Of a stretch of 64,000 bases of DNA, positions 9,192 through 18,329 are shown piece by piece (position 1 is the first letter of the stretch; every line of letters begins with the position of its first letter). The notes below the pieces were generated by a model, which saw nothing but the letters and a program-made list of their open reading frames with translations, was not told the DNA's origin and ran no database searches. Both the position numbers and the translations under genes were made by a program. Source of the stretch: CAZFLD01 sp964519835 (GTDB taxonomy: Bacteria; Spirochaetota; Spirochaetia; DSM-27196; CAZFLD01); the NCBI GenBank assembly GCA_964519835.1, contig CAZFLD010000014.1, forward strand, positions 1-64,000, read 5' to 3'.

Positions 9192-9676
9192 CGGTCGGAT
9201 TACTTGTGAACGGAAGGCGCCACGAGGTCGCCATTGAGCCCTTTGAGGTACTCGCCGACGTACTGCGTAACAGGCTGGGACTGACCGGCACCAAGTTAAA
9301 CTGTCGGCAGGGTGAGTGTGGAGCCTGCACCGTGCTTGTGAACGGAAAACCGATGACCTCGTGTATCATCCTCGCGGCTTCGGTCGATGGGGCTGAGATC
9401 ACCACTATCGAAGGGCTTGTGGACGGAACTCGCTTAGATCCTGTGCAGGAAGCCTTCGTGGAAGCGGACGGTTCACAATGTGGCTTTTGCACCCCGGGAA
9501 TGGTGATGTCCACCAAGGCTCTTCTAGATCGAAACTCCAGCCCGACGCGCCGGGACATCGAGACAGCTTTGGCGGGCAATCTTTGTCGGTGCACCGGGTA
9601 TAGGACGATCGTAGATTCGGTGAATCTTGCAGCAGCGAAAATCGCGGAGTCGCCGCAACCAAAGGAGCAGACATGA
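9188..9676 (+). CDS. Molybdenum hydroxylase, [2Fe-2S] subunit (XdhC/CoxS type)
   Basis: This 162-residue ferredoxin-like subunit carries both cluster motifs. The plant-type set is Cys39, Cys44, Cys47 and Cys59 (CRQGECGACTVLVNG). The second, C-terminal set is Cys98, Cys101, Cys133 and Cys135 (CGFCTPGM and LCRCTGY). It relays electrons from the molybdenum centre to FAD. Both ends overlap neighbours by ATGA. All eight ligands are present, so the subunit looks functional. Confidence 0.95.
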   Translation: MTVGLLVNGRRHEVAIEPFEVLADVLRNRLGLTGTKLNCRQGECGACTVLVNGKPMTSCIILAASVDGAEITTIEGLVDGTRLDPVQEAFVEADGSQCGFCTPGMVMSTKALLDRNSSPTRRDIETALAGNLCRCTGYRTIVDSVNLAAAKIAESPQPKEQT

Positions 9677-10425
9677 CGCTTGTCGACCTGAGTACGCCGA
9701 TTGAGAACGATGCAAGCGAACCGTTCCCGCCCCAGATTATCTACAAGGATCACAAAAATGGTGCCGAACGGCTCGGGCGCCTTGCAGGTGTCGGACCTGA
9801 AGCCTTTCCACAGCGGATGGCCCTTGCAACCGAGCAGATAACTCTTACCACGCATACGGGAACCCACATAGATGCACCGTACCATTACGGACCGACCAGT
9901 GGTGGCAGGCCCTCGCAAACGGTGGACCAAATACCGCTTGAGTGGTGCTATGGCCCCGCCGTCTGTTTGGACTTCTCGTCGTATCCGGAGGGGTCTTTTC
10001 TGGAAGAGGCCGACGTTCGCAGAGCTCTGGACGATATCGACTACAGTCTTGAGCCCGGAGACATTGTTTTGATCCGCACCGGAACCGACCGGTACTGGAA
10101 GACGGACAAGTACATGACCGCGCAAAGCGGCCTTGCCCAGTCCGCAACGAAATACATTGTCGGCTGTGGGGTGCGGTGTGTCGGCATTGACGCGTGGGGA
10201 CTCGACCCTCCGGTTTCTCGTATGGCCGAGGCGTACCGTGCAGGCAATCGTGCAGCTCTCTGGGGAACCCACTTCTACGGCCGGGAAAAGCCGTATTTAC
10301 AGATAGAAAAACTCGCCAATCTAGACAGGATCCCGGCAACCGGAAGCACGATTGCCGCCTTTCCCGTAAAAATAGCTGCTGCTTCCGCGGCGTGGTGTCG
10401 TGCCGTGGCATTCGTAAACGAATAA
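9673..10425 (+). CDS. Cyclase-family hydrolase (kynurenine formamidase-like)
   Basis: The 250-residue protein has the metal-binding motif HTGTHIDAPYH at residues 61-71 of the cyclase family (PF04199 type), which includes kynurenine formamidase and isatin hydrolase. Members hydrolyse amide or lactam bonds with a divalent metal. The start overlaps the stop of the iron-sulfur subunit. In this operon it may open a ring or formyl-amide made by the hydroxylase, an inference from context. The ORF is complete and ends 9 nt before the next gene. Confidence 0.85.
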   Translation: MTLVDLSTPIENDASEPFPPQIIYKDHKNGAERLGRLAGVGPEAFPQRMALATEQITLTTHTGTHIDAPYHYGPTSGGRPSQTVDQIPLEWCYGPAVCLDFSSYPEGSFLEEADVRRALDDIDYSLEPGDIVLIRTGTDRYWKTDKYMTAQSGLAQSATKYIVGCGVRCVGIDAWGLDPPVSRMAEAYRAGNRAALWGTHFYGREKPYLQIEKLANLDRIPATGSTIAAFPVKIAAASAAWCRAVAFVNE

Positions 10426-10434
10426 GGAGTCACC

Positions 10435-11652
10435 GTGAGCAACCAATACAGAACCGAAAACTGGTGGGTCAGTCCCTTCAACTTTGTTCCCGAAGTACGT
10501 GAAAGAGTCGGAGCATTGCCTGCAAAGGTCAGACTGCACGACGCCACGCTTCGCGACGGAGAGCAGACCCCCGGTGTGGTTTTCCGCCGTGACGAAAAAG
10601 TCGAGATTGCACAGCTGCTGGACGACGTCGGGGTCGCCCGTATTGAAGTTGCGCTTCCCGTTGTTTCCGCCGAAGACGTGGAGGCCACCAAGGCCGTTGC
10701 GGCGCTTGGATTGAATGCCGAAACCTATGTGTTGTGCCGGGCAACAGAGAAGGATATTGATCTCGCGGCCGAATGCGGGATCGACGGAATCATCCTCGAG
10801 ATGCCCGCGGGGGTGCCCCGCCTGACTTACCAGTTTCCCACCTGGACCATGGACACGGTTATCGAAAGGGCACTAGAAGGGCTAACGCTTGCGAAAAAGC
10901 GCAATCTCAAAACGACCATATTCCCCATGGACGTAAGCCGCAGTACCCCGGAGTTTTTCGAACGCTTCCTCGCCGCAATCGCTACACACGACGTGCAGCC
11001 GCAGTCAATTGCCGTGGTGGACACCACGGGATCCATGATTCCGGAGGCCTGCGCGCACCTGGTGCGGCGGATTATCGACGTCGTCGGGTGCGAGGCTGAA
11101 ATCCATACACACAACGATTTCCAACTCGGCGTGGCGGGCCCGCTGGCGTCGGTGGCGGCGGGGGCGAGTGTGGTTCATTGCAGCGTCGGCGGCATCGGCG
11201 AGCGCACCGGCAATACCGCCCTGGAAGAGGTAGTCGTCGCCTTGCACGTTCTCTATGGGGTGGATACCGGCATCGATCTTGCGAAGCTGACGAGCCTGAA
11301 TCGCCGGGTCATGGAGATCGCAGGATTTACCCAGGCGGTGAGCAAGCCCGTGGTCGGCAGTCGGGCATTCACTCGAGAGAGCGGCATGGGGCTAAACCTG
11401 ATCAAAGAAGAGCCGCTTGCTCTGTTCGCGCTTCGACCGAGGCTTGTCGGACAAGAGGCGGCATACGTTCTCGGAAAAAAATCCGGCCTTGCATCAGTAC
11501 AGATGAAGATCGCGGATCTCGGCCTCCCACCGGTCGACGATGAGACCGCAGGTCGGGTGCTGCAGTCGGTGAAATCCAAGGGAATCGCAAAAAAGGGCCT
11601 CATAACCGACGCGGAGTTCAGCGAGTTGTATCGTAGTACGACGGCAGGGTGA
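10435..11652 (+). CDS. LeuA/HMGL-like (DRE-TIM) acyltransferase or lyase
   Basis: The 405-residue protein is a DRE-TIM metallolyase. It has the signature LRDGEQTPG near residue 40, the HTHNDFQLG metal site near 222 and GIGERTGNTALEE near 251, as in isopropylmalate, homocitrate and citramalate synthases. It lacks the long C-terminal LeuA allosteric domain, so it is nearer homocitrate or citramalate synthases, or 4-hydroxy-2-oxoacid aldolases in reverse. The GTG start follows AAGGAG by a suitable gap. Its TGA overlaps the GTG of the large hydroxylase subunit. Why a carbon-chain-condensing enzyme sits inside a molybdenum hydroxylase operon is unclear. Confidence 0.82.
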   Translation: MSNQYRTENWWVSPFNFVPEVRERVGALPAKVRLHDATLRDGEQTPGVVFRRDEKVEIAQLLDDVGVARIEVALPVVSAEDVEATKAVAALGLNAETYVLCRATEKDIDLAAECGIDGIILEMPAGVPRLTYQFPTWTMDTVIERALEGLTLAKKRNLKTTIFPMDVSRSTPEFFERFLAAIATHDVQPQSIAVVDTTGSMIPEACAHLVRRIIDVVGCEAEIHTHNDFQLGVAGPLASVAAGASVVHCSVGGIGERTGNTALEEVVVALHVLYGVDTGIDLAKLTSLNRRVMEIAGFTQAVSKPVVGSRAFTRESGMGLNLIKEEPLALFALRPRLVGQEAAYVLGKKSGLASVQMKIADLGLPPVDDETAGRVLQSVKSKGIAKKGLITDAEFSELYRSTTAG

Positions 11653-13931
11653 GCACCGTGTCCGAGCCTGCAGAAATCCGAGAGTCGGCGGACAGAGTCA
11701 CCGGCAAGATCCGCTACGTCGACGATCTGCCGGTCGCCGGAGCGCTCCACGGTGTCTTCGTCCGATTGCCCTGCGCACGTGCGCGAATAGCATCAATCGA
11801 CGCGGCACCTGCTCTTGCCGTGCCTGGCGTAGCCGCAGTTCTGACGGAGGCGCTGGTTAACGGCGAGCCCGCTCGGTACGGAGTTATCGCCCGCGACCAG
11901 CCGATCCTCGCGGTGGGCGAGACAAAGTACTGGGGTGATCCGGTGGCGCTTGTGCTTGCCGACGACGAAATGGTCGCCAGGCGGGCCGCAGGGTTGGTTC
12001 GGGTCGACTACGAAGAGCTTCCCGCCGTCTTGCGTGAGGGTGAAGCCTTGGCCACCGATGCCCCACTTGTTCAGGACCCGGCATTGCGGCCCCGCAACGC
12101 GTTGAACCGGACCAACATCATGCGGAACTTCGAACTCTCCTGGGGGGACGTCGAGGCTGCCCGGGACGCAACGAAGGTAACGATAACCGGCAGCTACTCC
12201 GCGCCATACATCCACCACTTCGCGCTGGAACCCTATAGCTGTATCGCATCCGTAGACGGCGAAGTTCTTACCATTACAACGGCGATCCAACACCCCTTTC
12301 AGATGCGCCGGATTGTCGCCGAGATGCTCGATATTCCGCAGACTTGCCTTCGCGTTCAGGGGCTCGACCAAGGGGGCGGCTTCGGTGGAAGGGGGTATCC
12401 GAAGGCCGAACCGGCGGCGGCCTTCGCCGCGTGGAAGCTTCGCCGCACAGTAAAAATCCGCCTGACCGCGGAAGAGGGCTTTATGGTCGGTCAGCGGGAG
12501 TCCGCCACGATTCACGCGGAGACCGGGTTCGACGAGACTGGTCGGATTACCTTCCTAAAGATCGAGACAAACCTGGGGGTGGGAGCCTATGCCGACGTGG
12601 CTCCGCGGGTAGTGGGCAAGGCGGGTATGCTCGGCACCGGTCCCTATGCCGTTCCTGCCGCCGACATCACCGCCAGAGGAGTCTTTACCCATACCGCTCC
12701 GACAACTGCCTTTCGCGGGTTTGGCGCTACCCACGTTTCCTTTGCGGTCGAAGGTCAGATGGATGCGGGGGCCGCGGCTCTAGGGATGGATCCGGTGGCG
12801 GTTCGAAAGGAGAACCTTCCGACACGCGGCCAGGTGTTTATTCCCGGCGAAACCGCATGTGATGGGGACTGGATCACTCCGCTGGAGATGGTGGCGCGAA
12901 AGCTCGCCATAGACGAGCCGCTTCCGGCGGGTGTCGGCCGGGGCATTGCTATCGGCGTAAAAAACTCGATTCCCGCCACCACATCATTCGCTCGTGTGCG
13001 TCTCTGCGCCGATGGAAGCCTAACGGTCTACGTAGGAACTACCGAAATGGGTCAAGGCTCCCGTACTACCATGGCGAAGATTGCGGCGCGGACGCTCGGC
13101 GTTCCCCTGGACGCCATTTCCGTTATTGCCGGAGACACCGATCTGGTCCCATTTGATTCTCTGACCGCCTCGAGCCGCTCCACGGTGTCGATGGGCAATG
13201 CCGTGAAGTCGGCATGCGAGGGTGTTCAGAGGCGAATCGAAGAGATCCGAGTTAGGCACGGGGCCGAGGTCGATGGATCCGCGACCTACCGTGAGGTGCT
13301 CGCGGCACATTTTGGTATCGGTCAGGGCGAGATCGAGGCAACCGGAGAATACCAGGCGGTTCGGGATTCCTCTCACCCTCTTGGTGGTCCCACGCCGTTT
13401 TACGAGTACCTCGTCACAGGCGTCGAGGTAGTTGTCGATACGGATACGGGACAGGTAACGGTCACGAAACTGATCACCGTTACGGACGCCGGCCGGATCG
13501 TGAATCCCCGTCGTGCCGAGGGACTCGACGAGGGCGGCGCGGTGATGGGGCTCGGGTTCACCTGTCTTGAGCAGCTATCGCACGGTACCCATGGACAAAT
13601 CCTCAACCCCGGCTCCCTCGACTACCGGATTCCCGCCATCGACGACGTGCCTCACAACATGCACAGTGAGTTCGTGGAGAACGGCGACGGTCCCGGACCC
13701 TTTGGCGAAAAGGGCATGGGAGAGGGCGGTATTCTGGCCGTCGCCCCTGCCGTTGCCGCCGCCGTGGAGCAGGCAGCAAAGGTGCGAATTCGCACCCTTC
13801 CGTTTACCGCCGAGCGGGTGTGGACCGCGATTCAATCCGAGGAAGGCGAAGGCGATTCCAGCCGTCTCCAAACCTCCCAGGTCAGACCTACCGCATCATC
13901 AGCGACCTATAACACTCGTTGTAGTATATAG
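11649..13931 (+). CDS. Molybdenum hydroxylase, molybdopterin-binding large subunit (XdhA/CoxL type)
   Basis: The 760-residue subunit carries family landmarks: the a/b hammerhead at the N-terminus, GGGFGGRGYPKAEP near residue 240, RGFGATH near 356, and the C-terminal EKGMGEGG whose glutamate is the expected catalytic base. The GTG start overlaps the preceding stop. The normal family end (ERVWTAIQ) is reached near 13830. The last dozen or so residues and the stop codon lie in DNA shared with the UroD-like copy at 25015, so the original end was replaced by the duplicated segment. Core catalytic residues are intact, so activity is likely. Substrate unknown. Confidence 0.9.
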   Translation: MSTVSEPAEIRESADRVTGKIRYVDDLPVAGALHGVFVRLPCARARIASIDAAPALAVPGVAAVLTEALVNGEPARYGVIARDQPILAVGETKYWGDPVALVLADDEMVARRAAGLVRVDYEELPAVLREGEALATDAPLVQDPALRPRNALNRTNIMRNFELSWGDVEAARDATKVTITGSYSAPYIHHFALEPYSCIASVDGEVLTITTAIQHPFQMRRIVAEMLDIPQTCLRVQGLDQGGGFGGRGYPKAEPAAAFAAWKLRRTVKIRLTAEEGFMVGQRESATIHAETGFDETGRITFLKIETNLGVGAYADVAPRVVGKAGMLGTGPYAVPAADITARGVFTHTAPTTAFRGFGATHVSFAVEGQMDAGAAALGMDPVAVRKENLPTRGQVFIPGETACDGDWITPLEMVARKLAIDEPLPAGVGRGIAIGVKNSIPATTSFARVRLCADGSLTVYVGTTEMGQGSRTTMAKIAARTLGVPLDAISVIAGDTDLVPFDSLTASSRSTVSMGNAVKSACEGVQRRIEEIRVRHGAEVDGSATYREVLAAHFGIGQGEIEATGEYQAVRDSSHPLGGPTPFYEYLVTGVEVVVDTDTGQVTVTKLITVTDAGRIVNPRRAEGLDEGGAVMGLGFTCLEQLSHGTHGQILNPGSLDYRIPAIDDVPHNMHSEFVENGDGPGPFGEKGMGEGGILAVAPAVAAAVEQAAKVRIRTLPFTAERVWTAIQSEEGEGDSSRLQTSQVRPTASSATYNTRCSI

Positions 13932-14844
13932 CTGCTTCGACCGGGGTGTTCGCCGGGATGTGGTTGCCCACCACCATAAAAAGGCCTGGGTGAGGCTTCC
14001 CAATCTCGATGCAGCGCTCCACCTCTTCGCGGATCGCGGCTTGGTCGCCGTCCAAAAGAACTCTGGTGTCCGCATTCCCGACAAAAAAGTGTGTCTTGCC
14101 ATACGTCTTGGCGATGTAGGCAATGTCGGTCATGGGCTCGATCACAAAGCCGCTGACCCCGGTACCGGCGATGTCGTCGATAAACTCGGAGAAGTCCCCA
14201 TCGCTGGTATACACGATGATCTTGCCCGATTTCTTCAACGGCTCCAAGAGACGGCGGTAGTTGGGAAAGACGTATTCCCGATACCACTTTGGGCTGATAA
14301 ACGGACCACTACTCCAAACGATGTCGTCGTGAACCATAATCACCGGTGACTTCGACAAGGCGGCAGCGGTGAAGAACTGAAATGCCCAGTCGGTGTATCG
14401 TCCCGCAACGGCTCCGAAGGCGTCTCCGTCTATGCCGGCAGCCGTTAGCAGCAGGTCCCAGCCAAAGAGCTCGATAAGACCACTGATCAGGCTAATGTAG
14501 ATTCCGGTCATGTTCACCGCGTCGGGAAAGCGCCGGCAGTTACGTTGGTACTGATTGTCCATGTCGGCAATCAGGCGCTCCTGAGTATATGATGGGAGCA
14601 TTGAGCACGGGTCAAAGGCCAGAGCTTGTTCGGGGGCTTCGAAGGGACTCCGTTCCGGCTTGACCTTATCGGCTCCGTCGGACGCGTACACCGCGTGCCC
14701 CATGTCCGTGTGGAAGTCTCCGAGGTAGGACCGGTGGATCTGCACCGCCCAGACAAAGTCGTAGTTCCAAGCACGCACAAAATCCTGCGTCGCTTGTTCG
14801 CGTTTGTCCTCGGATGACGCGGCATCGACGTGCCGGCCGATCAC
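13888..14844 (-). pseudogene. Truncated UroD-fold protein, near-identical to the copy at 25015
   Basis: This reads 318 residues of a uroporphyrinogen decarboxylase/methyltransferase-fold protein, colinear with the copy at 25015-26076 at a constant offset of 11,127 bp. From about 14010 to 14892 the DNA appears identical; only the last 120 bp or so of the gene differ (for example GLFMVVGNHI against GFFLAVGNHI). It lacks the first 20 or so residues of the full copy, because a 161-bp deletion joins it in frame to a scrap of the aldo-keto reductase gene. The only starts are internal (GTG at 14844, with no ribosome binding site). It is probably a non-functional remnant, though a shortened protein cannot be excluded. 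Confidence 0.8.
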
Positions 14845-14892
14845 TTGCGATATCAGAGGCCAGTGATAAACATGGGCGGAGTATTCGGTCCG

Positions 14893-14940
14893 GCTTGCCC
14901 CAATAATCGTACTGGTTACCCGCGGGTCTTGGAGTACCCA
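14893..14940 (-). pseudogene. 48-bp scrap of an aldo-keto reductase C-terminus
   Basis: Reverse-strand translation gives WVLQDPRVTSTIIGASR, matching the aldo-keto reductase encoded at 26076-27119 (WVLQDSRVTSTIIGASR). The DNA matches 26181-26228 with a single mismatch. It joins directly to the UroD-like remnant at an imperfect 9-bp microhomology (TTCGGTCCG against TTCGGGCCG). Confidence 0.85.
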
Positions 14941-15061
14941 ATCCTATTGTACAGACAGCCCGCCGGGAGATGATTGCCGGTTTTTGGTCCAGCGCACCGA
15001 TTCTTGCACGACGCCCGTTCCGCGCGTTCCGGTGGGCAACGCGAAATTCCGGTCCGACGAC

Positions 15062-15075
15062 CCAAAAAGGCGAGT
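15062..15075 (+). promoter_or_regulatory. Conserved 14-nt element upstream of DUF5703 copy 2
   Basis: This is the same 14-mer, CCAAAAAGGCGAGT, as at 374-387, and at the same 62-nt distance from its gene's start codon. A short perfect inverted repeat (AAGTCG-T-CGACTT) follows at about 15080, present only in this copy. Confidence 0.4.
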
Positions 15076-15137
15076 CTCGAAGTCGTCGACTTTGGTCTAT
15101 TGTTACGTTCTCGATCGAATAAGGCCCCGGAGGCTCT

Positions 15138-17467
15138 ATGGTGAATACAGACACGCAGAGAGATAGGTTGACGGTTCACTGGACGGAGCCGAGCAAAAGC
15201 TCCGAAGAATCGATGCCCACCGGTGGCTGCGGGCTTGGTCTCAACGTATGGGTAGAAGACGGGGACATTCTTGTCCACTTTCAACAGAGCGGTACCTTCG
15301 ATGAGCACAACGGCTTTCCCAAGCTTGGGCGGCTCCGCCTGCGCCCGATGGGTGGACCGACCGGCGTTGGCGACTTCTCCCAGACGCTCGACACCGTCAC
15401 CGGCGAGATCGAGGCTAAATGGCAAGTCGCCACTCAAAGCGTTCGCGCGGTTGTGTGGGCCTCCCAGTCCAACCCTGAGTTTCACATCGAGCTTGAAGGG
15501 AGCCGCGACCTCGTTTGGGAAGCGCGCTACGAGACCTGGCGATTTGAGGACCGGATTTCTCCCGCCGAAGAAGGCTCCACCTACTTTGGCGAGCGTTTTG
15601 ACATATTCGCGTACCCCTTTTATCCGCACGATCTGGTCCGACACGATTTGTTTTTGCCACCAAAACGACAACAGCGATTTGGCCTTCGACAAGGAAATGG
15701 ATCAACAGGGATTTAGGGAGTACAAAAAGGACCTGTACAATCCGCAAAAGGATCTTGTCTTTGGGGGCCTGCGGTGTACCGATCAAGCGGAGTACATGGG
15801 TCCTGTGTTGGGAAGCTACCTGGGCACGGCATACATGGCCTACCGCCTCCGTTTGGCCCCCTCCGCGCAACGGCGTGTATCGGTCGTCTGCCGTTCCGCG
15901 AAGCACCAAAGCGCAGATGATTGGCGCTCGGCGATCCTCGCGCGGGCCGCAGCGCTGGACGACGCGACCGTGGATCGGGATAGGGAAGCCACGTACGCAT
16001 GGTGGCGGGAGTTCTGGGATCGGAGCCATATCGCAATAGAGCCCCGCGACAGCGACGCCGAGCGGAGTCGTCGAGCTCTCCAAGTCTCCAAAAACTATCG
16101 CCTGTTCCGATTTTTGCTCGGCACCAACCACAGGGGTACGTTCCCAACGAAGTTCAACGGTGGAAATCACACCTATGACTCCGGACTGGTTCACGACGTT
16201 GAGATGGAGCGGGGTCTTGGCATTACGGAGCCGAAGAATAAACGGCACTTTGATTTTGGTCCCGATTTTCGGGCATGGGGTGGCGGTAGCCTGACGCAGC
16301 AGAACCAGCGCCTTGTCTACTGGCCGATGATCAAATCCGGCGATACGGACCTTATGGACCCGCAGCTGGACTGGTGTATCAACGCGCTGCCGGCAGCCGA
16401 GCTGCGCTCCCAAATCGCCTGGGGACACGCCGGGTGTAGTTTTACCGAGCAGATAAACAACTTCGGCATACCCATCGGCAGTCACTTTGGTTGGGAGCGC
16501 GATCCAAGCCTCGGCCTCGGTGACCAGATCAGCCAACCGGTAAACAAGCTCTACCATGCCCAGCTTGAGTTCGCCTGGATGATGCTGATGGTCCACCGGT
16601 ACACGGGCAATCTCAAGGCCGACTACCTTCGCTTTGTCGACAGCGCCATGGAGTTTTACTTCCTTCACCACGAGTATCAAGCCCGAATCGCCGGTCGCAG
16701 TGCTTACGATGAAAATGGCAAGCTGATCATAAGTCCGTCGATCGCGCTGGAGACCTATCGAAATGCTACCAATCCGACCGAGGTAATCACCGGATTGCGC
16801 AGTATCTATGAGTACCTTCTCGAAACCGACCTTGTCTCCGACGACAAAAGGAATCACTACCGCGAGCGTCTTGCGCATCTACCGGAGCCCGCGACGCGGG
16901 TGATGGATGGCAAGACTTGCATCTCGCCCGCCAAGTCCTGGGACGAAGTCAAAAACTGCGAGTTGCCTCAGCTGTATCCACTGTTCCCCTACGAGCGACT
17001 TGGCGTTGGAAAACCTGATCTTGAACTGGCTCTGAACACGTGGCGTCACGGTAGCCACGAGGTCGACTGCCAGAAAGGCTACGTCAGTTGGCAGCAAACA
17101 GGCATCTTCTGCGCTCACCTCGGTCTCGTGGAGGAAGCGGTTCACTACCTGTTTCTCAAACTTGGCGACAGCGGCCGTCGCTTTCCGGCGTTCTGGGGCC
17201 CGGGGGCGGACTGGGTGCCCGACCACAACTGGGGGGGGGAGCGGCATGATTCAACTACAGGACATGCTGCTGCAGACGACCGGCGACTCCATACTCCTTT
17301 TCCCCTTTTGGCCAAAGGAGTGGGACGTGTCTTTCAAGCTTCACGCGCCGGAAAATACCGTTGTGGAGTGCGACTACCACGATGGAGCAATCAACCGCCT
17401 TGTTGTAACGCCTGCATCGCGTGAGGGCGACGTAGTCCTGCCGGACTATCTTCGACCAAATAATTGA
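15138..17467 (+). pseudogene. DUF5703-type protein, copy 2, broken by a deletion and a poly-G frameshift
   Basis: A good start (ATG at 15138 after GGAGG) opens a protein parallel to the intact copy at 450. After HDLVRH (near 15645) about 53 bp present in copy 1 are missing, shifting the frame: frame 1 stops at 15716 while homology continues in another frame (CFCHQNDNSDLAF). Near the end a run of nine G at 17231-17239 has one G too many. Homology (GMIQLQDMLLQTTGDSILL to VVLPDYL) moves frame again and ends at 17467. In between, the sequence is well conserved, so the breakage looks recent. The poly-G change alone could be phase variation or a sequencing error; the 53-bp deletion is not explained that way. 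Confidence 0.85.
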
Positions 17468-17483
17468 GGGAGGAAAGCAGTAA

Positions 17484-18275
17484 ATGGATACAAATCGAAT
17501 TTCGTGCTGCAACTATTCGATTCGCCTGGAGGGTCTTCGGTACGTGTTCGGCCTGATTGCTCGCTCGGGTTACAAAAAGGTCGATCTGTGGGGTGGCCCG
17601 CCCCACTACCAGAGCAACGCTCGTGACTGCGACATTCCGGCGCTAAAGGAAAAGGCCGCTTCATACGGTCTTGTGATCGCCAATCTCGGAACGTATGGCG
17701 GAAGAACCTTTGAGTCGGCGGGATACCACCAGGCAATGGCAACACTCAAGGAAGACGTGGACAATGCGGTTACGCTGGGAAGTCGATCGATCCGCGTCTC
17801 GCCGGGCCACGGCGAAGACCCGAAGCTCGCCGACGAAATGATCCCGTTCTTCCAAGAGGCCGCTGCCTACGCCGCTTCCAAAGGTATCTACCTTGGCGCA
17901 GAGAACCACGCCGGAAGCATCGCGTGCTATCCGGATCTGATTATGCGTTTGGTGAGCGCAGTCGATTCGGCGCACTTTGGGGTCTTGTACGATCCGGCCA
18001 ACCTGATGCATTGCCAGGTTGACTACAAAGAGGCGTACAAGGCATTCCAGGGGCGCATCGTCCACGCCCATATAAAGGACAGCGTCTGGAGGGACGGCGA
18101 GTATCACAGAACGATGATCGGTGCCGGCGATGTGGACATGGAGTGGATCGTCTCGCATCTCGAGGACGACGGCTATACCGGAGATTATGCTCTGGAGTTC
18201 GAGCTGCACCACGAGGTCTTTGTAAACGATGCGTTGCCGCAGTGGCTCCAATACTTTCGTGGCGTCGGAACATGA
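17484..18275 (+). CDS. Sugar phosphate isomerase/epimerase (xylose-isomerase-like TIM barrel)
   Basis: The 263-residue protein shows the expected metal-site pattern of this family: ENHAG near residue 140, YDPANLMH near 168, HAHIKDS near 194 and ALEFELHHE near 234. It should isomerise, epimerise or dehydrate a sugar or inositol derivative. The ATG at 17484 follows GGGAGGA, and the gene lies 16 nt after broken DUF5703 copy 2, so both were probably transcribed together. It is only distantly related to the isomerase-like pair at 4977 and 34576 and keeps the canonical residues those lack. Convergent with the oxidoreductase at 18330. Confidence 0.85.
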   Translation: MDTNRISCCNYSIRLEGLRYVFGLIARSGYKKVDLWGGPPHYQSNARDCDIPALKEKAASYGLVIANLGTYGGRTFESAGYHQAMATLKEDVDNAVTLGSRSIRVSPGHGEDPKLADEMIPFFQEAAAYAASKGIYLGAENHAGSIACYPDLIMRLVSAVDSAHFGVLYDPANLMHCQVDYKEAYKAFQGRIVHAHIKDSVWRDGEYHRTMIGAGDVDMEWIVSHLEDDGYTGDYALEFELHHEVFVNDALPQWLQYFRGVGT

Positions 18276-18329
18276 CTCAACTTCCGCACCCACAAGGCGA
18301 ATAGATCTGCCGCGTTCTCCGACTCTCCG

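Noticed and set aside
8872..10272. 466-codon minus-strand open frame
   Set aside because: It is opposite three well-supported molybdenum hydroxylase operon genes and has no family features.
15415..16878. 487-codon minus-strand open frame
   Set aside because: It is antisense to the DUF5703 pseudogene, whose plus-strand homology is strong; similar shadows occur opposite the intact copy.
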